Positions 1 through 8,366 of a stretch of 49,421 bases of DNA are shown piece by piece. Location: positions 1 to 49,421 of the forward strand of contig JAGWML010000001.1 in assembly GCA_028873155.1 (NCBI GenBank), read 5' to 3'. The position numbers and the translations under genes were made by a program. The notes beneath the pieces were generated by a model. It had not been told where the DNA came from, did no database searches, and saw only the letters and a program-made list of their open reading frames with translations. How positions within the stretch are numbered: the stretch's first letter is position 1; the number at the start of each line of letters is the position of its first letter. This DNA is from Acidobacteriota bacterium. Lineage in GTDB: Bacteria > Acidobacteriota > Terriglobia > Terriglobales > Acidobacteriaceae.

Positions 1-241
1 CCGGAAGTGATCGAGCGCCTGTGTGGACCTTATTCAGGCGACGCCGCCATGCCGGCCGCTCCAGGATCGCTGCGTACGAGGCGTCAAAGAAATTCCCGTG
101 CTGGCCGTCCTCCGGCACAAACAGTGTGACGGGTTCGCTTCCGTAGCTATCAACGTGCGGCCGTCCGCGAGCCCACTCTCTGCTTCGGGCAGATAGCTCA
201 GCTCGCAGCGCGTGTGCGTAGAGATGGGTATCGCTCGTCAT
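1..241 (-). CDS. Hypothetical protein, 3' end beyond window
   Basis: An open minus-strand frame begins with ATG at 241 and runs without a stop to the window edge, giving 80 residues. It starts MTSDTHLYAHALRAEL and contains GNFFDASYAAIL followed by a basic stretch. No signal peptide or transmembrane segment is visible. I do not recognise the family. It is divergent from the cytochrome c gene at 320, and the 78 bases between them would hold both promoters. The uninterrupted frame and ordinary codon use support a real gene, but without the C-terminus no function can be offered. Confidence 0.55.
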   Translation of the reverse strand, partial: MTSDTHLYAHALRAELSARSREWARGRPHVDSYGSEPVTLFVPEDGQHGNFFDASYAAILERPAWRRRLNKVHTGARSLP

Positions 242-319
242 TTGCCTGATGCCAGCTTACAGCCCTGTCTCCACCTTTAGTTGGAACCCCGCGAGCCGGC
301 ATAATGCGAAAATAAATGC

Positions 320-784
320 GTGACTTCCCCTAAGCATTCACTTGTGGTTTCGGCATTTCTTTTTACCTTGCTCTGCCTTCCAGCAAAGCCAGCCCATGCG
401 CTCTGGGGCTCAAAAAAGAAGGCGGAGGCGAAGGCGGGTGCGGTTCTGTTTCGCGATAAAGGGTGTGCCCATTGCCACGGACCTGCGGGTGTTGGCGGGA
501 AGAAAGGCCCGTCGCTCAGCAGCCTGCCCAAAGACAAGAAGTGGACACCCGCAAAGATGACCGATCAGATTCTGAATGGTGGCCAGAAGATGCCGCCATT
601 CTCCGACTCGCTGACCGATCAGCAGGTCGCGCAGATTGTGGCCTATCTGCGCACCAAGCGTAAGCCGGTGCCGCCGCTCTCTCAGGCTTCCAAGCCGCAG
701 CCGGTCAATGGGCTGATTGGATCAATCAACGCGGGAGGTCCGAGACCGTTAAACGGCCACGGGAACATTCGCGATGCCTTCTAG
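320..784 (+). CDS. Secreted class I c-type cytochrome
   Basis: A 154-residue protein starting at GTG 320. Residues 1-27 form a signal peptide ending in AHA. A single haem-binding motif CAHCH lies at 49-53, and the likely axial methionine is M91 in QKMPPF, as in class I monohaem cytochromes c. The segment AQIVAYLRT near residue 107 is the usual C-terminal helix. It should be an exported electron carrier in the periplasm or on the membrane surface. The last 40 residues are proline- and glycine-rich and look disordered. Its 3' end overlaps the convergent pncB by 36 bases. No strong ribosome-binding site is seen, so the start is less certain than the family. Confidence 0.88.
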   Translation: MTSPKHSLVVSAFLFTLLCLPAKPAHALWGSKKKAEAKAGAVLFRDKGCAHCHGPAGVGGKKGPSLSSLPKDKKWTPAKMTDQILNGGQKMPPFSDSLTDQQVAQIVAYLRTKRKPVPPLSQASKPQPVNGLIGSINAGGPRPLNGHGNIRDAF

Positions 785-2134
785 TCCAAAGAGCCTCCGA
801 TAGCGCTCAATCTCCGCTGCCGGCCCCATCGCCTTCGCGTAATTATCGGAAAGCTTCACAGCAGGCCGTCCGTCCACGGCTGAGAGCTTGCACACCAGGC
901 TGACCGGGTCGAAGCTCTCATCTCCCCGTGGATTGCAGTTCCGGAAGTCATTCGTCAGATAGGTGCCCCAACCGGCGCTGAATCGAATCCTTGGCTCACG
1001 CTTCCACTTCTTCGCATCCCTAAAGTCGCCAGCACGTCGAAACTCAGCTCTGTCGAGTCCTTCCGCGATTCTTCCCCCAAAATACGCATGCAAACCAAGG
1101 ATCGCGTCTACATCGAGCGCATCGGAAGCAATCAGCCGCTTCTGACGGGGATCCCGGCCTCGCTCCTGAAGCCAGGCGATGTACTCGTCGCCCGCAAGAT
1201 ACGGGTCCTTGCTGTCAATCCTCTGCCCGGTCCAATCGGCAACCCAATCGGGAGCATTCCGAAGAAACTGCGTGGTCCCGTATGTATCAGGAAGCAAAAT
1301 GAGCAACTCACCCTGGTAGGTCTGCTGCCACAGCTCCAGCATCCGGTATTGAGCTTGCTTCAATTCCTCCTCGGTATCCGCCAGTGCAGCCATCGCCATC
1401 GGCAGCTCATGGGCATTGGTGCCAATTGCTTCGAGATCGTGCTTGTAAGCAAGGTAGGTATTCGAGCTGCCTGCGAAGCTCTCTTCAAGCACGTCGCTCA
1501 TCGCCTTCACAACATACTCGTGCCACAGAAAGCTGTGCCGCCGCCGCGTTCCGAAATCGCTCACGTTCAACCCCGGCACGCCGCGCAGCCGCTCCATTTT
1601 CTCCCAAAGGCGCGTCTTCGCTCGCGCATACAGAATGTCGATCTCAAATTCACTCAGTTGCTTCAGGCTTGCCCTGCTCTTCAGCTCATCGACGGCTGAG
1701 AGTGCGTAGATCTCCCATAATGTCGTCTCTGTCCAGAGCCCATCGAAGCGCAACGCAATCTGCCCATCCTCGACCGCAAGCTCAAACTCCGACAGCCGGA
1801 AATCCTGATCGAGCCAGTTCAGGAATGCAGGCTCAAACATTCCGCGACGGCCATAAAACGTATTACCCGCCAGCCAGATCAGCTCGGACTTGTGAAAGCG
1901 CAGCTTGCGCGTCGACTCCAGTTGCTCGCGCAGTTCCTCAATCCGAACGACTTCACCCAACGGAATCTCGCGCGTCCGATTCATCAAGGTAAAGCTGGCG
2001 CGCGTCTTCCCAAAGTGCTTCCAGATGAACTGAAGCATCAGCAGCTTGTAGAAGTCCGTATCGAGCAGCGAACGCGTGATCGGATCCAGCTCCCAATTGT
2101 GGTCGTGCGCGCGCCGCGCCAGGTTCACAATCAC
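749..2134 (-). CDS. pncB: Nicotinate phosphoribosyltransferase
   Basis: A 461-residue cytoplasmic enzyme of NAD salvage, joining nicotinate and PRPP to give nicotinate mononucleotide. The N-terminal LLDTDFYKLLMLQ is the family's opening motif. FGTRRRHS near residue 195, GTNAHELPMA near 237, DTYGTTQFL near 283 and SDALDVDAI near 341 follow in the expected order. Length agrees with the type I enzymes. The GTG start at 2134 lies 37 bases after the regulator stop, so it may be the last gene of the row beginning at 6714. The C-terminal coding end overlaps the cytochrome c gene antisense at 749-784. Confidence 0.93.
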   Translation of the reverse strand: MIVNLARRAHDHNWELDPITRSLLDTDFYKLLMLQFIWKHFGKTRASFTLMNRTREIPLGEVVRIEELREQLESTRKLRFHKSELIWLAGNTFYGRRGMFEPAFLNWLDQDFRLSEFELAVEDGQIALRFDGLWTETTLWEIYALSAVDELKSRASLKQLSEFEIDILYARAKTRLWEKMERLRGVPGLNVSDFGTRRRHSFLWHEYVVKAMSDVLEESFAGSSNTYLAYKHDLEAIGTNAHELPMAMAALADTEEELKQAQYRMLELWQQTYQGELLILLPDTYGTTQFLRNAPDWVADWTGQRIDSKDPYLAGDEYIAWLQERGRDPRQKRLIASDALDVDAILGLHAYFGGRIAEGLDRAEFRRAGDFRDAKKWKREPRIRFSAGWGTYLTNDFRNCNPRGDESFDPVSLVCKLSAVDGRPAVKLSDNYAKAMGPAAEIERYRRLFGLEGIANVPVAV

Positions 2135-2171
2135 TGTCTCACCGCTTTCCCCTTTTGTTGCTCACCCAATC

Positions 2172-3341
2172 TCACGCATCTACCGACTCTGGATTCAGAT
2201 GCGCTCCGCAACTGCGCCGCACCACGAGCCGCGTGGGCACGAGCACGTCGCGCACCGGAAGTTCAGGATGCTCGAGCCGCTCCAGCATGGTCGCCATGGC
2301 AACCGCTCCGATGCCTGCGCAATCCTGATGAATTGTGGTCAGCGGCACAGGCAACAGGCTCGCATACTTTACATCATCCATGCCCACAATCCGAATCTCT
2401 TCCGGAATGCGAACGCCAAGCCCGAGCAGAAGCTGCATCAGCCGCGCTGCTGTCAGGTCGTTGGCGCAAACAATTCCCTCCGGGCGCGCCACATCGAGCA
2501 TGCGCTTCACAAAGCCCTCATCCTGCGGGCTGCCGCGCCACACCGCATCCCGCTCCGCTGATATTCCAGACGAACGCAGCGCCTCATAGAAGCCAGTGAT
2601 GCGCGCATCCACTGTGTTCGCCGTATCTGGTTCGCCCAGGAACACCAACCGGCGCACCTTTTGCGCGAGCAGATGAGAAGTCGCCACAAAACCGGCTCTC
2701 CGGTTATCCACGCCCACCAGATCATGCGCGGAACGCTCCGGATACGGCATGTAGCAGCGATCCAGCAAAACCACCGGAATCTGCGCTCGCTCCAGCGCGC
2801 GCGCGATGCGCCGGTTCACGGCCTCCTTTTCCCGCGTCAATTCCAGCGGAGCGAAGAATACTCCTGCCACCTTCTGCACAATGAAGGAGTGCACCAGTTG
2901 CTCGGCTTCCTTCGCCGTCTCCCGCACCGAGCTGGACGAATTGCCCCAAAGCAGCGCATCTGGCCTCGCAAAGGGCGAACGCATCATGCCATGGCAAATC
3001 GGCTCAAAGATTTCGGTCAGCCCCAGCTCTGGAATCAACAATCCAAATGTTCGTCCCGCAGCCTGCTGCACCTTTTGAACGTGCGTGCCCGCGCCGGGTC
3101 GCCGTGTCACCAGTCCCATGCGCTGCAGATCGAGCACCGCCTTGGCCACGGTGATGCGAGAGGCCTCAAACATTCGCCCCAGTTCTGCCTCACTTGGAAG
3201 GCGATCGCCGGGCTTCAACTGGCCCGATTGAATACTCTTCAAGAGGTGCTCAAAGACTCTGCGATGCTTTGCAATCTGGCGGCCGCCCTCGGCCGCCGGC
3301 GGAGGACTGAGCTTACTCGTTGTGTCGCGTGGCGTTGCCAT
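2172..3341 (-). CDS. GntR-LacI hybrid transcriptional regulator
   Basis: A 389-residue regulator with an N-terminal GntR winged helix (about 25-90; LPSEAELGRMFEASRITVAK is the recognition region) and a C-terminal periplasmic-binding-protein-like domain (about 100-385) of the LacI/GalR type. AraR is the known example of this hybrid, and such proteins usually sense a sugar or sugar phosphate. ATG 3341 is preceded by AAGGGAAG. It lies 26 bases downstream of the FG-GAP gene and behind the sugar kinase, which suggests it controls this row in response to the kinase's substrate or product. The ligand cannot be read from the sequence. Confidence 0.9.
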   Translation of the reverse strand: MATPRDTTSKLSPPPAAEGGRQIAKHRRVFEHLLKSIQSGQLKPGDRLPSEAELGRMFEASRITVAKAVLDLQRMGLVTRRPGAGTHVQKVQQAAGRTFGLLIPELGLTEIFEPICHGMMRSPFARPDALLWGNSSSSVRETAKEAEQLVHSFIVQKVAGVFFAPLELTREKEAVNRRIARALERAQIPVVLLDRCYMPYPERSAHDLVGVDNRRAGFVATSHLLAQKVRRLVFLGEPDTANTVDARITGFYEALRSSGISAERDAVWRGSPQDEGFVKRMLDVARPEGIVCANDLTAARLMQLLLGLGVRIPEEIRIVGMDDVKYASLLPVPLTTIHQDCAGIGAVAMATMLERLEHPELPVRDVLVPTRLVVRRSCGAHLNPESVDA

Positions 3342-3367
3342 TCACTTCCCTTTCGGCATGCTCTGCC

Positions 3368-5782
3368 TTATTCATGGTGCTGATGCTGCGGTGCGATCAC
3401 CGACTTGCCAATCTCAAACGACTTCACAGGAACAGGCTCCAGCCTTTCGGCATCCTCGCGTACGCGGTACGTGCGATCCGTTGCCACGTTGAGAAACCGC
3501 TGATGGCGCCCCGAAACCGGCCACCACACCTCGATCGCGCGAATGGATGCGGCTTTGCCCACGCCGATGTGCTGGCGCATTGGATTCGCCCCAAAGCTCG
3601 AAACCGAACCCACAGCCCGATACACCGACCGCACCCGTCCATCCTCTTCCGTCTCCACGCGAATGCGCGCACCATACCCAGGCCGATTCGTTCGCACTCC
3701 CTCGAGAACCAGCGTCACCCAGTGATTTCCATGTCCCGGATTCTTGTAGAGAGCCGCATGAAATCCGTCCCCTGGGTATGCGCCACCCAACTCCTCGAGT
3801 ACGTCCTCGTTGCCGTTGCCCTCCAGATCGGCAAAGACAATCGCGTGCCCTTTTTGCAGATTGCCAAATCCGCCCGAGGTGGTCACATCCTGAAAGCGCC
3901 GCCCTTCATCGTTGCGAAACATCCGCTTGGGCAGCAGCGCTTCAAATGAAGGATCGCCGAGGCCGAGATACACATCCAGCCAGCCATCATTCTCCAGATC
4001 GCCAAAGTTCGCGCCCATCACCGCGATCGCGCGGTCCAGCCCAGCCGCTCGTGGAAGATCCGTGAAAGTCCCGTCGTGGTTATTCCGAAACAGGTGAGAC
4101 ACCGAAGCATGGTGAGGCTTGCCCATCTCAAATGCGCCCACGTCCTCCATCGACGTGGTCGAGTAGCCACCCGCGAAGATGTCCAGCCATCCATCGTTGT
4201 TGTAATCAAAAAACCAAGTGGGGAAGGTGTAGCGTTTCCCTCCCAGCCCTGCCTGCTCCGTCACATCGGTAAACTTCCATCGCGCAGCATCCGGATGTGC
4301 CTGGTCCGCGGGCCCATCGTTTCGAAACAGATAGCTCTGTCCGTACATGGTGGATACATACAAATCCGGCCGTCCATCGTTGTTGTAGTCGCCCCACGCC
4401 ACGCCCTTCACGAAGCCGAGATTTGCGCCGGGCACTCCCGCAACTGCCGACCCTATGGCCTGCGCGGCCTCTACTTCGCTGAAAGTGCCATCGTGATTGT
4501 TGTGGAAGAGCTGGGACACAAATTGCTCCCCCGGCCTGGACTCGTGGCCGACAAAAACATCCAGCCAGCCGTCGCCGTCATAGTCTGCCCACGCTGCCGT
4601 CTGGCCCGGACCATTCACCAGCAGACCGGACTCCTCCGTCACATCGTCAAACGTCCCGTCGCAGTTGTTGCGCAGCAGCGACATCGGGTACTCCCCGAAG
4701 ACGTCCCACCAGCCGCCGCGCAGCACCATGACATCCGCGCAGCCATCATTGTTGTAATCGGTCAGCACCATGTTCAGCCCGCCAAGCTCACTGCCCAGTC
4801 CGGCAGCCGCGGTACGATCGCTGAAGGTTCCGTCCCCGTTGTTGTGAAAAAAGTGCATGGGATCCAAAGGGCCGGACGACGACATGAGAATGTCCAAGAG
4901 CCCATCGCCGTCCAAATCCTCCACAATCAGTCCACCCGACCGCTGAAAGGCATCGACCCCTGCAAGCCCGGCCACGTCGGGGAAATAGCCGATGTCTGCA
5001 TCCGACTTGAAGAGCGCAGGATCGGCCAGCCATTTCTTCGGCACATCCTGCGGGTACCGGCCCAACTGCATGTACGCGAGATTCAACAGCCACCTGTCGA
5101 TCTGGCTTTCTGGATTCAATTCCAGCGCAATGGTGTACTCACGCACCGCGCCTTCCGCGCCTTGCTTCTTTGTATGCAGACCGCCGCCGCGCAAAGGAAA
5201 ATTGCACGACAAAGCGTTATGCATGCCGATGCAATTCTCCTGCTCCCCGAGCCGTAGATAGCTGAGCGCCAGCAGTTCATGCAGGCGCACCATCAAGGAC
5301 CGGTCCAGTGACTTCTCCTGCGGCTCCAAATCGCGCATCAACTTTGTCATCGTTTCCACAGCGCCGGCGCTTCTGCCTGCCCGCAGTTGCTCATTCGCCA
5401 GTTCCATGCGGACTGTCACCTCATCGCGCAAAGAGAGAGGCCGCGTCAGCAGCAATTCGAGATATGCCACCCGCTCAAACGGCTTGTTCGGATCTGCCTT
5501 CCAGTCGTAGTTCGCAAAGATGGTTCGCAAACGCGCGCCCATCCGCCGCGCGCCTTCCCCGTGCGGAAGTGGCGCAATGCGCGCAGCGGGCTCCTGCGGA
5601 GCGCTGACCGATGTACCCCTTCCCACCGGCGCCACTGTGCTGCCGCCAATGTCGACGGCTGGAATGACCGGCGCCGGATTGCTGCTGTTCTGCGCGGACA
5701 CACTGCCGCTCCCGTCTGTCCAAAGCGCCATTCCAAACAAAATGAACCCAAGCGCCTTGCTCCCGAACATCCACCGGCCCAT
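3368..5782 (-). CDS. Secreted FG-GAP/VCBS repeat protein with ASPIC/UnbV end (CRTAC1 family)
   Basis: An 804-residue exported protein. Residues 1-30 are a signal peptide ending SVSAQ. Residues about 85-265 are helical and TPR-like. Residues about 285-690 carry seven calcium-binding-type loops of the DxDxDGxxD kind, for example DLDGDGLLDILM, DYDGDGWLDVFVG and DYNNDGWLDIFAGG, which build a beta-propeller. Residues about 705-790 match the ASPIC/UnbV domain (YRAVGSVSSFGANP, IEVWWP). ATG 5782 follows the kinase stop by 5 bases, and its AGGA site overlaps that stop, so the two are co-translated. Such proteins are surface or periplasmic; glycan or protein binding is plausible but not shown. Confidence 0.88.
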   Translation of the reverse strand: MGRWMFGSKALGFILFGMALWTDGSGSVSAQNSSNPAPVIPAVDIGGSTVAPVGRGTSVSAPQEPAARIAPLPHGEGARRMGARLRTIFANYDWKADPNKPFERVAYLELLLTRPLSLRDEVTVRMELANEQLRAGRSAGAVETMTKLMRDLEPQEKSLDRSLMVRLHELLALSYLRLGEQENCIGMHNALSCNFPLRGGGLHTKKQGAEGAVREYTIALELNPESQIDRWLLNLAYMQLGRYPQDVPKKWLADPALFKSDADIGYFPDVAGLAGVDAFQRSGGLIVEDLDGDGLLDILMSSSGPLDPMHFFHNNGDGTFSDRTAAAGLGSELGGLNMVLTDYNNDGCADVMVLRGGWWDVFGEYPMSLLRNNCDGTFDDVTEESGLLVNGPGQTAAWADYDGDGWLDVFVGHESRPGEQFVSQLFHNNHDGTFSEVEAAQAIGSAVAGVPGANLGFVKGVAWGDYNNDGRPDLYVSTMYGQSYLFRNDGPADQAHPDAARWKFTDVTEQAGLGGKRYTFPTWFFDYNNDGWLDIFAGGYSTTSMEDVGAFEMGKPHHASVSHLFRNNHDGTFTDLPRAAGLDRAIAVMGANFGDLENDGWLDVYLGLGDPSFEALLPKRMFRNDEGRRFQDVTTSGGFGNLQKGHAIVFADLEGNGNEDVLEELGGAYPGDGFHAALYKNPGHGNHWVTLVLEGVRTNRPGYGARIRVETEEDGRVRSVYRAVGSVSSFGANPMRQHIGVGKAASIRAIEVWWPVSGRHQRFLNVATDRTYRVREDAERLEPVPVKSFEIGKSVIAPQHQHHE

Positions 5783-5787
5783 GTCAC

Positions 5788-6714
5788 TTATCCTTCGATC
5801 GCCGCAGTGATGGCCGCCCGGGCGGCGTTTGCCAGTTCAGGCATTGCACCCGATTGTGACGCAACCCAGCTTCCCCAGCGGTTGCCCGCCTCATTCAGGG
5901 TTCGCAGACTCGCTCCACGCAACAGGTAGTGCGTCATGGCCGCGGTGAAGGCATCGCCCGCGCCAATCGTATCAGCCACCTTGATCTGTACGCCCGGATG
6001 TTCGTGCCACTCACCGCGACGAACCAGAAGGCTCCCATGCCCGCCTCGCGTGATTGCCACCAACTGCAGCCCAGGAAACTCTTCCAACAGGCGCCCGGCT
6101 CCTGCTTTGAGAGCAGCGGCGTCTGTTCTCTCCTCCGCAGTCATGCCCAGCAATCCCAGAACCTGCGGCACTTCGAGATCATTCATCTTCACAACTGTGG
6201 CCAGTTCCAGCGATTCCTCCAGCACCTCGGCGGTATAAAACGGCGTGCGCAGATTCACATCAAACACGCGCACACACGCCGAGGATGTCTCCGCCGCCAA
6301 GGTCTGAATGGTCTGCCGTGATGCGACGCTCCGCTGCGCCAGTGTTCCAAAGCAGATTGCATCCGCCCGCGCCGCCAACTGCACCCATTCGTCGGAGAGC
6401 TCCATCGCATCCCAGGCTGCAGGCTGGTGGATGATGTACTCAGGCTGGCCGTCCTTGAGCGAGACTGTCACTCTGCCGGTTTCATGGCCGGAATCGACCT
6501 GGATAAAGCTTTCATCGGAAGGCAGCGGATCGAGAATCCCGACCGCGCGGCGTCCCAGCTCATCGCGCCCGATTCTGCTCAGAATCACAGCATGATCGCC
6601 CAGCCGCCCAGACATCACGGTGAAATTCGCTGGCGCGCCACCAAGCCGCGCCCCCTCGGGCAACATGTCCCACAACAACTCCCCAATCCCCAGTACCAGA
6701 TGCGGCTCTTGCAC
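5788..6714 (-). CDS. PfkB/ribokinase-family sugar kinase (fructokinase-like)
   Basis: A 308-residue cytoplasmic kinase. The opening IGELLWDMLPEG and LGGAPANFTV are the PfkB family's sugar-binding signature, and ADTIGAGDAFTAA near residue 248 is the second signature, with the catalytic Asp in GAGDAF. These sequences resemble bacterial fructokinases, so ATP-dependent phosphorylation of fructose or a related ketose is the best guess. GTG 6714 has GGAGAGAG upstream. It is the first gene of the minus-strand row containing the FG-GAP protein, the hybrid regulator and pncB. Confidence 0.88.
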   Translation of the reverse strand: MQEPHLVLGIGELLWDMLPEGARLGGAPANFTVMSGRLGDHAVILSRIGRDELGRRAVGILDPLPSDESFIQVDSGHETGRVTVSLKDGQPEYIIHQPAAWDAMELSDEWVQLAARADAICFGTLAQRSVASRQTIQTLAAETSSACVRVFDVNLRTPFYTAEVLEESLELATVVKMNDLEVPQVLGLLGMTAEERTDAAALKAGAGRLLEEFPGLQLVAITRGGHGSLLVRRGEWHEHPGVQIKVADTIGAGDAFTAAMTHYLLRGASLRTLNEAGNRWGSWVASQSGAMPELANAARAAITAAIEG

Positions 6715-6765
6715 GGTCTCTCTCCAGCGGCTCAGAAAGCGATTCAGACTGCCAGTTCAAAATGT

Positions 6766-6794
6766 TTGACATGGCAAATGACTCAAAAGGTCAA
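6766..6794 (-). promoter_or_regulatory. Dyad TTGAC-N19-GTCAA upstream of kinase row
   Basis: In the 139 bases between the kinase and the methyltransferase gene, TTGAC (6766-6770) and GTCAA (6790-6794) form an inverted repeat with a 19-base spacer. On the minus strand the distal half reads TTGACC and could serve as a -35 box, about 75 bases upstream of the kinase start; no convincing -10 follows. It could be an operator for the hybrid regulator. This is inference from position only. Confidence 0.25.
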
Positions 6795-6853
6795 TACTGA
6801 TTCAGCTTTCGCTGTTACCCGCCCCACCGTCAACCCTTTTCTGCAAGACCGCC

Positions 6854-7591
6854 TCAACGGCGCGATGGCGCCCACCTCCAGATTGAGCAATCCTCATAGC
6901 CTGCTGCGGCATATTCAGCCTCCGGTTGGCCGAGCAGAATCTTCTTGTCGGCGATGGCGTCCGCCTGCGATCGCCGTACGCGCCCTGCGAAAACTCGTTG
7001 CCACCCCCGCGACGCTTCAATTACGCCATCCTGTTCGTTATTCACATACAGGATGTCCGGTCCGTTCTTCTGTTTTGCGAATCTGCGCCGCAGATTGGTC
7101 AGGAACCGCCGCATCACGACGGCGCCGAATGGATTGAAGAGAAACACAACACAAGGCTGCGCCGGAAATCGGAACTCCGCCGCATCGGCTCCAAAGATCC
7201 GAATCGGGGTGCATGCGCGTCCCTGCCTGCGCCAGGCGGTTGCATTCCGCCTCGCAATCCGCACCAGCCGCGAATTCAGTTCCACGCCCACGACACGCCG
7301 AAAAGGCAGCTCGGCCGCAAGCAGCAGCGCGCGGCCCATTCCGGCGCCGACATCCACAAATGTTGTCTCTTCGATAGGCGCAGCAGGTGAAGTCCTGTGC
7401 CACCGTGCGAGGAGGCCCTCAAACACCGAGGGCGCCACGCCGTAGTAAGCCGTCGCGTGGCGATCGTGACGATGTCCGCTGCCCAGATGCCTGCCCGCAA
7501 CCAGCCCGCTCGTCCGCACTCCATTCTGCGCGTCAAATGGGTGCTGCATCAGGCCCGTGGCCACCGTCAGGCCAGGCATTCGCTTCTCCAT
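6854..7591 (-). CDS. Class I SAM-dependent methyltransferase
   Basis: A Rossmann-fold methyltransferase of 245 residues. FVDVGAGMGRALLLAAE is the glycine-rich motif I that binds S-adenosylmethionine, VVGVELNS is motif II with the acidic residue for the ribose, and FLFNPFG fills the motif IV position. The frame is open from TTG 7612, but ATG 7591 has AGGGG nine bases upstream and is preferred. The substrate is unknown; proteins of this shape in related bacteria are annotated only as methyltransferases. It stands alone, divergent from nothing obvious, with a 16-bp tandem repeat lying over its leader. Confidence 0.75.
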   Translation of the reverse strand: MEKRMPGLTVATGLMQHPFDAQNGVRTSGLVAGRHLGSGHRHDRHATAYYGVAPSVFEGLLARWHRTSPAAPIEETTFVDVGAGMGRALLLAAELPFRRVVGVELNSRLVRIARRNATAWRRQGRACTPIRIFGADAAEFRFPAQPCVVFLFNPFGAVVMRRFLTNLRRRFAKQKNGPDILYVNNEQDGVIEASRGWQRVFAGRVRRSQADAIADKKILLGQPEAEYAAAGYEDCSIWRWAPSRR

Positions 7592-7606
7592 CGCGTCTGT
7601 CCCCTG

Positions 7607-7650
7607 CAGCAATCCTAGCGTGCAGCAATCCCAGCGTGCAGTAATCCCAG
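7607..7650. repeat. 16-bp tandem repeat, 2.75 copies
   Basis: The unit CAGCAATCCYAGCGTG occurs at 7607-7622 and 7623-7638, and a partial copy with one change at 7639-7650. It lies just upstream of the preferred methyltransferase start, in the leader of that gene. Copy-number change would alter the leader length but not the protein if ATG 7591 is used. Confidence 0.8.
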
Positions 7651-7679
7651 ATGGTCTGGCTGCTCAAGCCCCCCACTGC

Positions 7680-7722
7680 AAAAAGAAAAAGACCTGCACC
7701 CGGTGGTTCCGGTATGCAGGTC
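7680..7722 (-). terminator. Rho-independent terminator after the coiled-coil gene
   Basis: GACCTGCA (7691-7698) pairs with TGCAGGTC (7715-7722), an 8-bp perfect stem with a GC-rich 16-base interior. On the minus strand the stem is followed directly by TTTTTCTTTTT (7680-7690). This is a textbook intrinsic terminator, about 90 bases downstream of the gene ending at 7815. Confidence 0.85.
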
Positions 7723-7814
7723 TACTTCGTCACGCGGGCTCTGGACACACCAAAGACCGCGTGCAACCTGAACGACTTCATCGCCGCGGGGTGAATCCCC
7801 GCTGCTGCAAACTT

Positions 7815-8204
7815 CTAGTGTCCGCGGGAGAGGCCGCTGAACAGGCGGGAATACTCCCGGCCGTCACCCGAGCCGAAGCCCTGCCGCAGAACATTGTTGA
7901 TCCTGCGCTGGAACGGATCGTTGGTCGTCTCAGAGAACGGGGGAGCCGGGGCTGCCGCAGGTTCAACAGCTTCCTGAACAGGCGCGGGAGCCTCTTCCCT
8001 CATCTGCTGCACTTCCTCACGAGCTTCAACTGCGGGCATCTCCTGAAACTGAATCGGCCCGCCCGATGCCGCGAGCGGCTTCAAAACCTCTGCAACCCGT
8101 TCAAGCCGGGTCTTCCGCTGCTCTAGCTGGTCAAGCTGATTCAGGATCTGCTTCAGCTCTGCATTCGCCTCTTCGTAGGCCGCGCGATATGTTTCATCTC
8201 TCAT
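7815..8204 (-). CDS. Small acidic coiled-coil protein, unknown function
   Basis: A 129-residue protein starting MRDETYRAAYEEANAEL. The ATG at 8204 has GGAG six bases upstream (CTGGAGCTGACATG), so it is preferred to the longer open frame from 8273. Residues about 8-45 form a heptad-like coiled coil (LKQILNQLDQLEQRKTRLE). The rest is rich in Ala, Pro and Glu, and the C-terminus ends in SRLFSGLSRGH. There is no signal peptide. The family is not recognised. It is a single-gene unit with its own terminator at 7680-7722. Confidence 0.65.
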   Translation of the reverse strand: MRDETYRAAYEEANAELKQILNQLDQLEQRKTRLERVAEVLKPLAASGGPIQFQEMPAVEAREEVQQMREEAPAPVQEAVEPAAAPAPPFSETTNDPFQRRINNVLRQGFGSGDGREYSRLFSGLSRGH

Positions 8205-8257
8205 GTCAGCTCCAGGTCGGGGGAAATTTTCCATGCACGAAGGGTAGTCCAACGACA

Positions 8258-8304
8258 GGTTACCTCCAATCACCCAAAAGAACCATAGGTAACCACCTTT
8301 GGGT
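8258..8304. promoter_or_regulatory. Nested dyads GGTTACC/GGTAACC and ACCCAAA/TTTGGGT
   Basis: Between the coiled-coil gene (start 8204) and the CorC gene (stop 8367), GGTTACC (8258-8264) is inverted as GGTAACC (8288-8294). ACCCAAA (8272-8278) is inverted as TTTGGGT (8298-8304), interleaved with the first pair. The two pairs cannot fold together and could be alternative hairpins in the coiled-coil gene's leader or overlapping operators. A similar GTTACC/GGTAAC pair lies at 31587-31609. Confidence 0.35.
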
Positions 8305-8366
8305 AAGCATGCCTGAATTGATTCGCTTTATCTTCGTCTTCTGGGCATTGAGAGGGACTATTTGGT

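Noticed and set aside
7786..7802. Hairpin GCGGGG-TGAAT-CCCCGC near the coiled-coil gene's end
   Set aside because: It lacks a U-tract; the hairpin at 7691-7722 with its T-run is the better terminator.
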